This document shows, piece by piece, positions 9,101 to 18,285 of a DNA stretch of 64,000 bases. The DNA lies in assembly GCA_016873805.1 (NCBI GenBank), contig VGVZ01000011.1, positions 25,145 to 89,144 of the forward strand, in the 5' to 3' direction. Each line of letters opens with the position of its first letter. The first letter of the stretch is position 1. The notes below the pieces were generated by a model. That model did not search any database. It was not told the DNA's origin and saw only the letters and a list, made by a program, of their open reading frames with translations. The position numbers and the translations under genes were made by a program. This DNA comes from Ignavibacteria bacterium (GTDB taxonomy: Bacteria; Bacteroidota; Ignavibacteria; UBA10030).

Positions 9101-10237
9101 TTATGAGACGGATTTCGACTGCTCGACGGCCCTCAAGAGATGATCCACGACGGATCGCTGCTGATCCTCGGCAAGCTCCGAATGCATCGGTAGCGAAAGG
9201 ACCTCTTCGGTGGCCTGTTCGGTGATCGGAAGACTTCCCTTCGGCTTACCAACCGACTTGAATGCTTCCTGGAGATGAAGCGGAATCGGGTAGTAGATGG
9301 CATGAGGAATCGACTTCGACGCCAACACTCGGGCCACAGCATCGCGATGCTTCAGACGGACCGTATATTGATGGAAGATATGATGCGCGTACTCATCTTC
9401 GCTCGGCGTCACAACGTCGCGTCCCGACAGCAGTCTGGTATAAATCTCGGCAGACGAGCGTCGCGCCTTGTTCCACATGTCGAGATACTTCAGCTTGACA
9501 CTCAGAATTGCCGCTTGCAGTGCATCGAGGCGACTGTTGACACCAAGAATCTCGTGCCTGTATCGAATTCGAGATCCATGGATGGTGATCATCCGGATGA
9601 GCTCCGCGAGTCGATCATCGTTCGTCACGACCATTCCCCCATCTCCATATGCCCCGAGATTCTTGCTCGGGAAGAAACTGATCGCGCCCACCGCTCCGAT
9701 TCCCCCCACCATCTTCCCTTTGTACTCCGCCCCCATTGCCTGCGCAGCATCTTCGACGATCGGGATTCCATACTTCTGCGATAGCTCTCGAATGGGATCC
9801 ATATCGCACGGGTGACCGTAGAGATGAACGGGAAGGATGGCTTTCGTCCGCTTCGTGATCGCCGACTCAATCCGCGCGGGATCGATGTTGAATGTCTTCG
9901 GATCGATATCGACGTAGACAGGGACGCCTCCGAGCAAAACGATTGTCTCCGTCGTCGCCACAAACGTGAAAGAGGTCGTCACAATCTCGTCGCCAGGCTT
10001 GATTCCGAGCGCCATCAAGCCGACCTGAAGCGCGTCCGTTCCGGAAGCGCAGCCGATCGCATGTTTCACACCCAAATAGCTCGCGCACGCCTTCTCGAAA
10101 TCTTCAACGGCTTTTCCAAGTATGTACTGTCCCGATTCCAGTACGTGGAGGACAGTTTCATCGATTTCTTTCTTGATCGATTGGTACTGCGTAACCAAAT
10201 CGACCATCTGGAGTTTTTTCGATTCCACGTCAGGCAT
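9101..10237 (-). CDS. DegT/DnrJ/EryC1/StrS family PLP-dependent sugar aminotransferase
   Basis: A 378-residue protein with the features of nucleotide-sugar aminotransferases. These are GCASGTDALQVGL near residue 62, VEDAAQAMGAEYKG near 161, and SFFPSKNLGAYGDGGM with the PLP-binding Lys at about residue 192. The enzyme most likely adds an amino group to a keto sugar nucleotide made by a 4,6-dehydratase such as RmlB at 22347-23366. Its start overlaps the end of the WbaP-like gene by 8 bases. Which keto sugar it uses is not clear from the sequence. Confidence 0.93.
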   Translation of the reverse strand: MPDVESKKLQMVDLVTQYQSIKKEIDETVLHVLESGQYILGKAVEDFEKACASYLGVKHAIGCASGTDALQVGLMALGIKPGDEIVTTSFTFVATTETIVLLGGVPVYVDIDPKTFNIDPARIESAITKRTKAILPVHLYGHPCDMDPIRELSQKYGIPIVEDAAQAMGAEYKGKMVGGIGAVGAISFFPSKNLGAYGDGGMVVTNDDRLAELIRMITIHGSRIRYRHEILGVNSRLDALQAAILSVKLKYLDMWNKARRSSAEIYTRLLSGRDVVTPSEDEYAHHIFHQYTVRLKHRDAVARVLASKSIPHAIYYPIPLHLQEAFKSVGKPKGSLPITEQATEEVLSLPMHSELAEDQQRSVVDHLLRAVEQSKSVS

Positions 10238-11648
10238 GTCCTTTTCCTCGAACCATCACATAGAAAGTATTGAAGAGGATCTTCAAATCCATCCTCCACG
10301 ACATGTTCTCGATGTAAAAGAGATCGTATTTCACTTTCGCCTTCACATCTTCGACCGATTGATCGTACTTGTGCTTCACCTGTGCCCAACCCGTAATACC
10401 GGGTCTGACTTTGAGTCGCCGACGATAGAGAGGGATTTCCTTTGAAAGCTGTTCGACAAAGAACGGGCGTTCAGGCCGAGGCCCGACCAGGCTCATCTCC
10501 CCCAACAGCACGTTGATGAACTGAGGAATCTCATCGAAATGGAGTTTGCGCAGCCACTTGCCGACCCGCGTCACACGCGGATCGTTCTTGCCGGCCCAGA
10601 CAGGACCTGATTTGGACTCTGCATCGGCGACCATTGAACGGAACTTGTGAATCTTGAATATCGCCCCGTTCTGCCCCATCCGTTCCTGATCATAGAGAAC
10701 GGGCCCTCGTGAATCAATCTTGATCGACAGGGCAACGAGAAGCCACACCGGAAGACCGAGGAGGAGGATGCCGGAAGAGACGACAACATCAAACCCTCTT
10801 TTCAGTACGTCTTCCCACGGCTTCAGCAGTTCGGGCATGACCTCGATGAGGGGAAATCCATAGATGGAGTTCACGCGTGCCTGACCGCTGACGATATCGT
10901 AGAGATCGGGAATGATTTTCAGACCGACGTCATACCCGTTACAGTACTCGATGATTTCCAACAGCTTGTCGTGTTCCGTCGAATCCAGGCCGATGAGGAC
11001 TTCCTTGATCCCGCTTCGTGTGATCAAATCCGGAAGCTGTTTCATGGTTCCAACGACGGGAACGCTGCGATACTCCTCTCGCTTTCGGCTCTTCCCCTTC
11101 TGCCCCCGGTCCAAGATCGTGAGGAATCCGACAACGTGATATCCCAATGCAGGATATTTCAGCACCATGTCGCACAGGTCAAACGCTTTCTTCGACCAGC
11201 CGATGATCAGCGTGTTGCGTGCGCCGATGCCCGCTTCAAGGAGTCGACGCTGTAACGCTCGGAGAGACATCCTGCCGATCGTCAAGAAGCCGAACAACAC
11301 CGTGCCGTATGCCAGGATGAGCCAGCGTGAGACCGGTAGAGCTCCGCTCGATTGGTCGTCCACGAGGATCAGGAAGAAAAGAACAAGAACGCCGAAGACG
11401 ATCGTACGAAAGAGCGTCATCACTTCGTCGAGACGCGATTGGGCGTACCAAGAGCGATAGAGCCCGAAGAATGCAAACCAGAGGAGCCAATAGACATACA
11501 CGGCGAACATCGGGAGCCAGATGTCCGGTTCGATCGCGTACGAGACGAAGCCGCTTCGCACTCTCAGCCAGAAATAGATCACAAAGGCCGAGTTGATCAT
11601 GAGAAAGTCGAGGGAGAGAAGCAGTATACGTTCGGTTCTTTTGCTCAT
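10230..11648 (-). CDS. WbaP/WcaJ-type undecaprenyl-phosphate sugar phosphotransferase
   Basis: A 472-residue initiating transferase with about four N-terminal membrane segments (to ~130), a Rossmann-type domain (~142-260) and a complete catalytic domain. The domain has KRGFDVVVSSGILLLGLP (283-300), KFRSM (335-339), DEIPQ (372-376), SLVGPRPE (386-393) and PGITGWAQV (416-424). The family transfers a sugar phosphate to undecaprenyl phosphate, the first step of repeat-unit assembly. This intact copy is the likely initiating enzyme of the cluster and contrasts with the truncated relative at 6232-8364. It overlaps the aminotransferase gene downstream. Confidence 0.95.
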   Translation of the reverse strand: MSKRTERILLLSLDFLMINSAFVIYFWLRVRSGFVSYAIEPDIWLPMFAVYVYWLLWFAFFGLYRSWYAQSRLDEVMTLFRTIVFGVLVLFFLILVDDQSSGALPVSRWLILAYGTVLFGFLTIGRMSLRALQRRLLEAGIGARNTLIIGWSKKAFDLCDMVLKYPALGYHVVGFLTILDRGQKGKSRKREEYRSVPVVGTMKQLPDLITRSGIKEVLIGLDSTEHDKLLEIIEYCNGYDVGLKIIPDLYDIVSGQARVNSIYGFPLIEVMPELLKPWEDVLKRGFDVVVSSGILLLGLPVWLLVALSIKIDSRGPVLYDQERMGQNGAIFKIHKFRSMVADAESKSGPVWAGKNDPRVTRVGKWLRKLHFDEIPQFINVLLGEMSLVGPRPERPFFVEQLSKEIPLYRRRLKVRPGITGWAQVKHKYDQSVEDVKAKVKYDLFYIENMSWRMDLKILFNTFYVMVRGKGHA

Positions 11649-11678
11649 AGGATAGCCAGTGCGGAGACGCTCAGATCT

Positions 11679-12923
11679 TCACGCGCTCGCATGATTGGAG
11701 CCCGACATTCTGGCAGCATCTGTCAACACCTTCCGAACCTGTGCCAGAATCGCGGGAAAGGTGTATTTGGATTCAGCGGCCTGCCGGGCCCGCTTGCCCA
11801 TCTCGGTGAGGCGGCCCGGATTCAAGCGGATCTCGCGTATCGTTTCCGCCAGCCGGCGAGGCTGAGCGGTTGGGACAACCCACCCAATTTCCTCTTCTCT
11901 TACGACCAGACCCAGTTCGGAATCTTCGTCTGCCACCGCGAGGATCGGTCTGCCTGCCGCCATGATATTGTACATACGACTTGGTACAGAAATACCGGAC
12001 ATCCCGCCAATAAACGGAATGATGGCAATGTCGCATGCCGCGAGAAGAACGTCAAGATGGTCACGTGCTTCCGGATGGAGGATTGTCACGTTCTTCAAAC
12101 CGGCAGAACGAACCGCATCTTCAAACGACTTTCGTTTTGCCCCCGCCCCGAGAACGAGAAAATGAATGTTGGCGTCGTTCGAAAGCATCGTGGCCGCCCC
12201 GAGTAACGTCTCGAGGTCGTGAGTCCTCCCCATATTGCCGGAATACTGCACAACAAATTTATCACAAAGCGCGTGCTCCTTCAACAACCGGTTCTCTGTT
12301 TTTCCTGCGGGGGCAATCTCTCCTGTATCAGCCCAGTTGGGAATAAGATGGATGCGATCGCGGATTTCCGTTGTCTTTCTCAGTACACGTTCCTTCATAT
12401 CCCGACCAAGAACAATGACCCCTACGGCATTCCGATAGTTCAGGCTACTGAGCCAATCCAGCAATCTTGCGAGTAGGTCTCCGCTGCGGATCAATGAGGT
12501 CGCGACAAGAACGTCAGGATACACGTCATGAATTAGCAAAACGTACCGGGCGCGCTTGACGAGACAGACCATCATCACGACGAACGGCATCGTTGGAGGA
12601 TTGGTCACCGCAAGAACAACGTCATCCCTCCGCACTTCGAATACACCTCTCCAGAACATCGCCAGACTCAGCGTGATGATGTTCACAATCCGATTCGCGA
12701 CCCTGTTTTTGTCAAGATGCGTTCCCCGACACCGTTGAACATGAACTTGGTTGCGGATGTGATGATTCCCTGAGGAAGGTTCCACACCTCGTCCGAGGTG
12801 CTTCGTGAACACCTGGACATGGAACTGTGCACAAATACCCTCAGCGATCCTTGTGAGGATGTAACCCGTCGCCGATTCATCCGGATAGTAGTGTTCGGTA
12901 AATATGCAGATGCGCGATCTCAC
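11679..12923 (-). CDS. GT4 glycosyltransferase, WbuB-like
   Basis: A 414-residue GT-B enzyme. The N-terminus (ICIFTEHYYPDESATGYIL) is typical of WbuB-like transferases that add amino sugars to lipid-linked intermediates. The C-terminal half has QYSGNMGRTHDLETLL and a nucleotide-sugar binding region (IIPFIGGMSGISVPSRMYNI, then the Glu-rich loop). It starts 4 bases inside the upstream GT4 gene, so the two are probably co-translated. It is expected to act at the cytoplasmic face of the membrane. Acceptor and donor are not determinable here. Confidence 0.9.
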   Translation of the reverse strand: MRSRICIFTEHYYPDESATGYILTRIAEGICAQFHVQVFTKHLGRGVEPSSGNHHIRNQVHVQRCRGTHLDKNRVANRIVNIITLSLAMFWRGVFEVRRDDVVLAVTNPPTMPFVVMMVCLVKRARYVLLIHDVYPDVLVATSLIRSGDLLARLLDWLSSLNYRNAVGVIVLGRDMKERVLRKTTEIRDRIHLIPNWADTGEIAPAGKTENRLLKEHALCDKFVVQYSGNMGRTHDLETLLGAATMLSNDANIHFLVLGAGAKRKSFEDAVRSAGLKNVTILHPEARDHLDVLLAACDIAIIPFIGGMSGISVPSRMYNIMAAGRPILAVADEDSELGLVVREEEIGWVVPTAQPRRLAETIREIRLNPGRLTEMGKRARQAAESKYTFPAILAQVRKVLTDAARMSGSNHASA

Positions 12924-14161
12924 GACGATCGATCACTCCTCGGCGCGACCCGCTCACGCGGGTGACCGTCCATAATCTCACGATAGGCGTTCTCCAGTTG
13001 ATACGCGACATGTTCCCAACGATAATTTTGGTCTGCGAGATGCTTTGCATTCTTTTGCACAGTCGATCGGAAGTCTGAATCTTCCAACATCCGCAATATT
13101 CCCTCCGCGAATTCCGTCGGTGTGTCTCCGATGGAGAGATGTTCCCCATGGTTGGCTTTGATTCCCTCGGCGCCAATGGATGTCGAGACGACCGGCAGAC
13201 CCATGGCAAAGCTTTCCAGAATCTTCATCCGGATACCCGCACCAATCCTGAGTGGAACGACTGTGAGCACGTATTGAGCAAGCTCCGATTTCAGGTCGGG
13301 GGCAAAGCCACGAATCACAATCTTGCCGGGATAACGAACCTCATACTGTTTTGGCGAATGTTTTCCCACAACGTACAATGTGATTTCCGGATCGCGTTCC
13401 AGCACCCGTGGGAATATGTCTTCGACAAACCACGAGAGTGAATCTCGATTCGGGAGCCAGTCGAAACTCCCAAAGAGGCAGATGGATTTTGGAATGGGCT
13501 CGCGGTTCACGGTTTGAAAGAACTCCTCGGCAATCCCCTCAGGGATGTCCCGGACGTTCGCGGACGGAAGCAGGGTCAACAGACGCTTTGAATCCTCCGC
13601 GGTCACCGTACAGTTGAGATCACATTGGCCTGCTCGTTCTGCCTCATATTTCTTGATCCGTCGTTTTTGAAGCTGCATCCACTGTCGGAAGACCGGTATC
13701 CGCACGGAGTCGGCAAATCGCTCCACAATCGTACTTTCCACATTGTGCTCACGGAGAAGCACCGGCAGTCCCTTGCTTCTCTTTGCGTGCACGCCGTAGT
13801 GTGCCATGTGCAGATGGTCGACGTGTACCACATCAAACGTTCGCGATGCGAGCAGGTTCTCCAGTTTCGCCAGCATGATGGGGGATCGATATTTTGAAAT
13901 ACCGTACGGGACGGCGGTGAATAGATTCTTGCCCGCCCTGTACAGCGAATCCTTGTTGGAGTGAGGAACTGCGATCAGCTGGCAATACTCGCGCATAGGA
14001 TCCGGGTTCACGCTTCGATCCAGATGGAATGCCAGCATAGTGAGTTCGTGACCCCGACGCGCCAGATACTTCGTCGTATTGAAGATCGCAACCTTGCCGC
14101 CGTCTGACAGCGGTAATGGAACCTGCGGCGAGATCTGGAGTATGCGTAGAGGTTTCATCAT
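12920..14161 (-). CDS. GT4 glycosyltransferase
   Basis: A 413-residue GT-B glycosyltransferase. The N-terminal domain begins RILQISPQVPLPLSDGGKVA and includes the DVVHVDHLHMAHYG segment. The C-terminal donor-binding domain includes VPLRIGAGIRMKILESFAMG and the E-x7-E-type region typical of GT4. It resembles enzymes of exopolysaccharide clusters that add hexoses to a lipid-linked chain. The first two codons are both Met, so the start may be at 14161 or 14158. Upstream lies a 172-base gap holding an inverted-repeat element. Confidence 0.9.
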   Translation of the reverse strand: MMKPLRILQISPQVPLPLSDGGKVAIFNTTKYLARRGHELTMLAFHLDRSVNPDPMREYCQLIAVPHSNKDSLYRAGKNLFTAVPYGISKYRSPIMLAKLENLLASRTFDVVHVDHLHMAHYGVHAKRSKGLPVLLREHNVESTIVERFADSVRIPVFRQWMQLQKRRIKKYEAERAGQCDLNCTVTAEDSKRLLTLLPSANVRDIPEGIAEEFFQTVNREPIPKSICLFGSFDWLPNRDSLSWFVEDIFPRVLERDPEITLYVVGKHSPKQYEVRYPGKIVIRGFAPDLKSELAQYVLTVVPLRIGAGIRMKILESFAMGLPVVSTSIGAEGIKANHGEHLSIGDTPTEFAEGILRMLEDSDFRSTVQKNAKHLADQNYRWEHVAYQLENAYREIMDGHPRERVAPRSDRSS

Positions 14162-14169
14162 TCCTCAAG

Positions 14170-14298
14170 CTAGTGCCGTTCCAACAAAGTGATCTTGTGT
14201 CCTCTCATCGAGCATCAAGTGGGAACGAGCACTGGTGCTCGCTCCCACTAACCGATCCCGCATCACAACACAATATTTATTTTTGGGAGCGGCACTAG
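14170..14298. repeat. MITE-like element with terminal inverted repeats and internal hairpin
   Basis: The two ends of this ~129-base stretch are inverted copies of each other: CTAGTGCCGTTCC at 14170-14182 and GGAGCGGCACTAG at 14286-14298, with one mismatch. The similarity extends a few bases further inward. In the centre (14219-14248) is a 14-base stem hairpin with one mismatch (GTGGGAACGAGCAC paired with GTGCTCGCTCCCAC). No reading frame of note is present. This resembles a miniature inverted-repeat element or a REP-like element sitting between two co-oriented genes. No clear target-site duplication is visible. It could also affect transcription through the cluster. Confidence 0.5.
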
Positions 14299-14333
14299 GA
14301 TTACGAGTTCCGGTTACACGCTACAGTACGTTT

Positions 14334-15290
14334 CTAGCGACGCGACTCAGCGACGCCGGAAAACCGAGTTCGGGGACGACGCAAGAGCGTGGCCAGCACC
14401 CTGAAATAGATCCACGATTTTCGGAGCCAGGCCGGCCGAAGTGTGAAGAATCCCACAATTGCGTACACCGGTACGCGGATGGCCACCTGCAATACTTTGA
14501 GCACCACTGCGAACACCAGGGGCAATCCCCTGAAATGCTTTAGGATGAACAGCATCTGGCTCCGATGCACCTGTTGGAAGTGCATGACCGGCTCCTTCAC
14601 TGACCCCCCTTCATAATGAATGACGTGCGCGTGCGGATAGAAGTACACGCCGTGTCCGGTCATCCGAGCACGATAGCAGAGATCCGTCTCCTCCGTGTAC
14701 ATGAAGTACGACTCGTCGAACCCCCCCAGAGTGCGCATAACGTCGGCCCGTATAAGCATGAATGCTCCTTTGACGACTTCCACCTCACATGGTTTGTCAG
14801 TGCACGGCAGGGATTTGTAGTACCCTTCAAACAGATCCGAACGACCAAACAGCTTGTGGAGAAACAGCGTTTCAATCAACAGTGACGTTGGCGAAAGAAA
14901 ATTGGCTGTGGACGGCTGGACAGATCGATCCGCATTGAGCAACTTACAACCCGCAACTGCGGCGTGGGAATTTGATTTCATGAAACCGAGAGTCTTCTGA
15001 ACCGCCCCATCAAGAACGAGTGTATCAGAATTCAGAAGGAGGAGATACTCGCCACGCGCCTGCCGCATCCCGATATTGTTGCCGGCCGCGAAACCAATAT
15101 TTTGGCTGTTGAAAACACGCATCACTGACGGGAACTCAGATTCTAACATCTCCCGGGAGTGATCTGTCGAGGCATTGTCAACAACGATCACCTCGTACCG
15201 CAAACCGTCCGTCTGATCGAAGATCGATTTCAGGCACTGTCGGAGGAGCGCTTCCGTGTTGAAGTTCACGATGATCACTGAGAGATCCAT
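14334..15290 (-). CDS. GT2 glycosyltransferase (rhamnosyltransferase-like)
   Basis: A 318-residue GT-A family 2 enzyme. Motifs in order are LSVIIVNFNTEALLRQCLKS, VVDNASTDHSREML, LLLLNSDTLV (metal-binding region) and FDESYFMYTEETDLCYRARM, with a C-terminal basic hydrophobic segment that may associate with the membrane. It is similar in layout to the GT2 half of the fusion at 6232-8364. Such enzymes often transfer rhamnose or related sugars, which would fit the nearby rmlB-like gene, but the donor is inferred only from context. Confidence 0.9.
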   Translation of the reverse strand: MDLSVIIVNFNTEALLRQCLKSIFDQTDGLRYEVIVVDNASTDHSREMLESEFPSVMRVFNSQNIGFAAGNNIGMRQARGEYLLLLNSDTLVLDGAVQKTLGFMKSNSHAAVAGCKLLNADRSVQPSTANFLSPTSLLIETLFLHKLFGRSDLFEGYYKSLPCTDKPCEVEVVKGAFMLIRADVMRTLGGFDESYFMYTEETDLCYRARMTGHGVYFYPHAHVIHYEGGSVKEPVMHFQQVHRSQMLFILKHFRGLPLVFAVVLKVLQVAIRVPVYAIVGFFTLRPAWLRKSWIYFRVLATLLRRPRTRFSGVAESRR

Positions 15291-15311
15291 GCCCGTTCCC
15301 GTCTTCCCGTC

Positions 15312-16847
15312 CTACCGCCCTGATGGTCGGACGCGTTGAACAAAACTCAGCACCATTTGTCTGTCCGCGCCATCAAGACCGAACAGCCACACACCAGCTG
15401 CATACAGAACCAGTGCCGCACCCACGAAGAGAATTCGGGTCGTCACTGCATCGAAGACCACAACTGAAAACGCAACTGAAAGGACAATGAGCACGAACAG
15501 AGCGCTCTTGACCCAGCGGTCACGAACACGGTCGAATCCGGTCACAAGCCGGCTTGTCAAGATGAATAGGAGCGCGGCATCGATCGTAACCCTCAAAGAC
15601 CACGCAATCCCCGCTCCAACAATACCATATCGAGGAATCAGCAGCACGAGCATCAGGAGCATCAACGGGATTTCGATCAACAACAATTTCGGGGGAACAT
15701 CGGGACGACCAATCCCAAGCAGTACCGTCACCGGAATCTGCGCCAACGCGTTGAAGAGTACGCCGACGGCGAGGATCTTCAGTACGGGGGCACTCTGAGC
15801 TGAAAAATCGGATCCCATCCATAAGGTCAGAATCACATCCGAGAACGCGACGAGTACCAGCACGGCAGGCAAAAGGCCATAGAGCAGTAGACGGACGATT
15901 CTCACGGATACGCTCACGATCTCTTGGGAAGATCTTTCGTCGGCTGTAGCACTGCTGATGGCCGGGAACAACGCCATTGTCAAGCTTGTCGGCACAATGA
16001 GCAGACGAAGCAGTGCATCAAGCGGTACTGAATAATAGGTGACGGCTGCGAGCGACCAGAACGCCGCGAGCATGAGCCTGTCAACATGCTGGAAGACGGG
16101 GGCGACGAGATGCGAGAGGGTTACCCACCCTCCGAACGACAAGACGTTTTTCAGTATCCTGAAATTCCAGCGGGGGCTTCTGGAGAAAAAATCCTGGAAT
16201 AACATCGGCACCGTTGTCAGCATGCCGAGAGCCACAGCGATCCTCACGACCGCAATCAGCACCACAATTTCGGTAAAACCAAACCCAAGCCATACGAGGA
16301 TCGCTGCGCCCAGCCACTGTCCGATCCCGATGGCCGCAGTAAAGAAGTTGACAATCCCAAAATGCTCATGAGCAATCTGGAATCCACGAACGGACCCGTA
16401 GAGAACGACAAACGGAAGCGAAATTGAGGCGACGTACAGGCCTGTCCTTGCCTCGGCGGCAAACGATGCCGGAATGTTGAAGAGGGAGTCGACGATGAAC
16501 GGAGTGGCCAATGTGATACACATTGCCGCCACCATGCCGATCCCCGTCGTGGCCAGAAGCGACGTCCACGCCAATTGGCGCAGCTGCAACTGCTCTCCCC
16601 GCGCCCTCAGCTCAGAGACATATTTTGTGCTCGCGATCCCAATTCCAAGGTCAAGCAGACTGAAGTATCCAAGAAACACAAGGATCAGAGTCAGCAGACC
16701 GAACTTCACTTCAGAGATCCCGGATACAATGATCGGGATAGCCCAAATCGCAAGCAGCATAAGTCCGATCTGCGTACTGAAATTCAGGAGCGAGTGTCGA
16801 GCGATCCGAACCGGCGTTGTCCCTGCGTCGATATTCTGACTATACAT
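15312..16847 (-). CDS. Polysaccharide flippase (Wzx/MOP family), copy 2
   Basis: A 511-residue protein with about 12-14 hydrophobic segments, beginning RIARHSLLNFSTQIGLMLLA after a short cytoplasmic tail. It is of the polysaccharide transporter type of the MOP superfamily. Lying directly after the Wzy/WaaL-like gene (overlap 8 bases) and before a GT2, it is the flippase most likely paired with the Wzy-Wzz-Wza machinery of this cluster. The other flippase is at 3133-4617. Confidence 0.9.
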   Translation of the reverse strand: MYSQNIDAGTTPVRIARHSLLNFSTQIGLMLLAIWAIPIIVSGISEVKFGLLTLILVFLGYFSLLDLGIGIASTKYVSELRARGEQLQLRQLAWTSLLATTGIGMVAAMCITLATPFIVDSLFNIPASFAAEARTGLYVASISLPFVVLYGSVRGFQIAHEHFGIVNFFTAAIGIGQWLGAAILVWLGFGFTEIVVLIAVVRIAVALGMLTTVPMLFQDFFSRSPRWNFRILKNVLSFGGWVTLSHLVAPVFQHVDRLMLAAFWSLAAVTYYSVPLDALLRLLIVPTSLTMALFPAISSATADERSSQEIVSVSVRIVRLLLYGLLPAVLVLVAFSDVILTLWMGSDFSAQSAPVLKILAVGVLFNALAQIPVTVLLGIGRPDVPPKLLLIEIPLMLLMLVLLIPRYGIVGAGIAWSLRVTIDAALLFILTSRLVTGFDRVRDRWVKSALFVLIVLSVAFSVVVFDAVTTRILFVGAALVLYAAGVWLFGLDGADRQMVLSFVQRVRPSGR

Positions 16848-18285
16848 CGCGCGAACACCCGCCTCCCTTCGTTCGACCGTCCCGAACCTGTGCGGCGCTG
16901 ATGGTGGCCCAGCAGATTGTTATGATGAGAATAGAATCGCGCGCGTAGAATTGGGGGGAGGTAACGGAGATTTGGAGCATCGCGACAAGGATTGCAACCG
17001 CAGCGACCAGAAATGGGCGAAGTGACTTGTCAACCTGATTTGTCCACGCGACCCTCAGGCCATCCCGAATCTTTGAAAGATACATGACAAGGAAGATGAC
17101 AAGCCCGGGAAGTCCGAGCTTGAACCATAGGTAGAGATACGCGTTGTGGACGTACTCCGTATCATGTGTTACTGTGCGCAACAGATGATAATACGAGTAC
17201 TTGGCACCCAGTCCGTAACCGATGAGAGGATTCTTCAAGATAAGATCCCACACGACCTGGGTCTCAATAAGTCTGTTCGCGACCGAAATGTCCGTCGTCG
17301 CCGTTGCGGCAGATACAAACCGACCGAACACACTGAGGAACAGGGCGATAACCACGTCGGAAAACAGCACCGCCATCACCGCGGACACAACGAGTCCGAG
17401 CGTGATTCCGAGCTGGAGGATACGAACGCGTTCAGTCCTGGTTCCGAGGATGAACATCACAAGCACCGCGAGGGCTGCTCCCAGCCAATACCCCCGGGAA
17501 AAGGTCACGAGCAGCGCCAACGCAAAGAACGCGGCAATCATCAGAGCCGCGATTCGAATCATCCGGCGTCCCGAGGCCATAAAGACCGCGATACTCCCGA
17601 CGAGAATCGTCATCGTCAGGGGTTCGTTTGCGGTCTGACGACTGCGTAATACCTCCCACAGATAGGTGGCGAGCATGAGTCCCGACCGGTACTGAATAAG
17701 GTTCTTCACGGAAATCGCCAGAGCCAACAGTAATAGCGCAGCATAGACAATCCGTCTTCCACGTTTCTCACGCATCAGATCACGGAGGGGAAAGAACAAC
17801 AAGAAGCTCAGGAATACAAGGAGCTCGCGCAACCACAACAAGATGTTGCTCTCGAAGCCAATTGCCAAGGCAAGAGAGCTTGCGGCTAGCGCCAGGAAAA
17901 GTATAAGCGGACGATCGCCGGCATCGACCAAAAGCGATTGCCGTTCAACCAAGAGGCGGTCAAACATCCAAACTGTGATGACGCCGAAGAAGAGGAACGC
18001 AAATCCCACCTCTGCGATCGAAATCCCCTCCGTCCGTTGGACAAAGACAAGAGCGTGTGCGAGGATGATGAGGGGAATAGCCACGGAAAGGGAGGTCGAG
18101 GCCACGAAGGCCAACGCGACCACAGTAATGACGACAGGAAGATAGACGATCTCCCCAACAACAATCCATCCTACTATCAGAGCCGTTTGGAGGACAAGGA
18201 ACAGGAGGAGAGAACGGTCCATTCGACCTTTCGAGAGCCGACGATCGAACCCGCTATGCAACGCATGTTGCAATGACATGATCAC
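16840..18285 (-). CDS. O-antigen polymerase/ligase family membrane protein (Wzy/WaaL)
   Basis: A 481-residue protein with about 11-12 membrane segments and one large periplasmic loop near residues 330-380 (KNPLIGYGLGAKYSYYHLL, then HNAYLYLWFKLG). That loop has the conserved G-x-G and H-N-x-Y-L motif of the O-antigen ligase (PF04932-type) family. Members either polymerise repeat units or ligate glycan to an acceptor. Its position between a Wzz-like co-polymerase and a Wzx flippase favours polymerase. It overlaps both neighbours by a few bases. Confidence 0.88.
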   Translation of the reverse strand: MIMSLQHALHSGFDRRLSKGRMDRSLLLFLVLQTALIVGWIVVGEIVYLPVVITVVALAFVASTSLSVAIPLIILAHALVFVQRTEGISIAEVGFAFLFFGVITVWMFDRLLVERQSLLVDAGDRPLILFLALAASSLALAIGFESNILLWLRELLVFLSFLLFFPLRDLMREKRGRRIVYAALLLLALAISVKNLIQYRSGLMLATYLWEVLRSRQTANEPLTMTILVGSIAVFMASGRRMIRIAALMIAAFFALALLVTFSRGYWLGAALAVLVMFILGTRTERVRILQLGITLGLVVSAVMAVLFSDVVIALFLSVFGRFVSAATATTDISVANRLIETQVVWDLILKNPLIGYGLGAKYSYYHLLRTVTHDTEYVHNAYLYLWFKLGLPGLVIFLVMYLSKIRDGLRVAWTNQVDKSLRPFLVAAVAILVAMLQISVTSPQFYARDSILIITICWATISAAQVRDGRTKGGGCSRDV

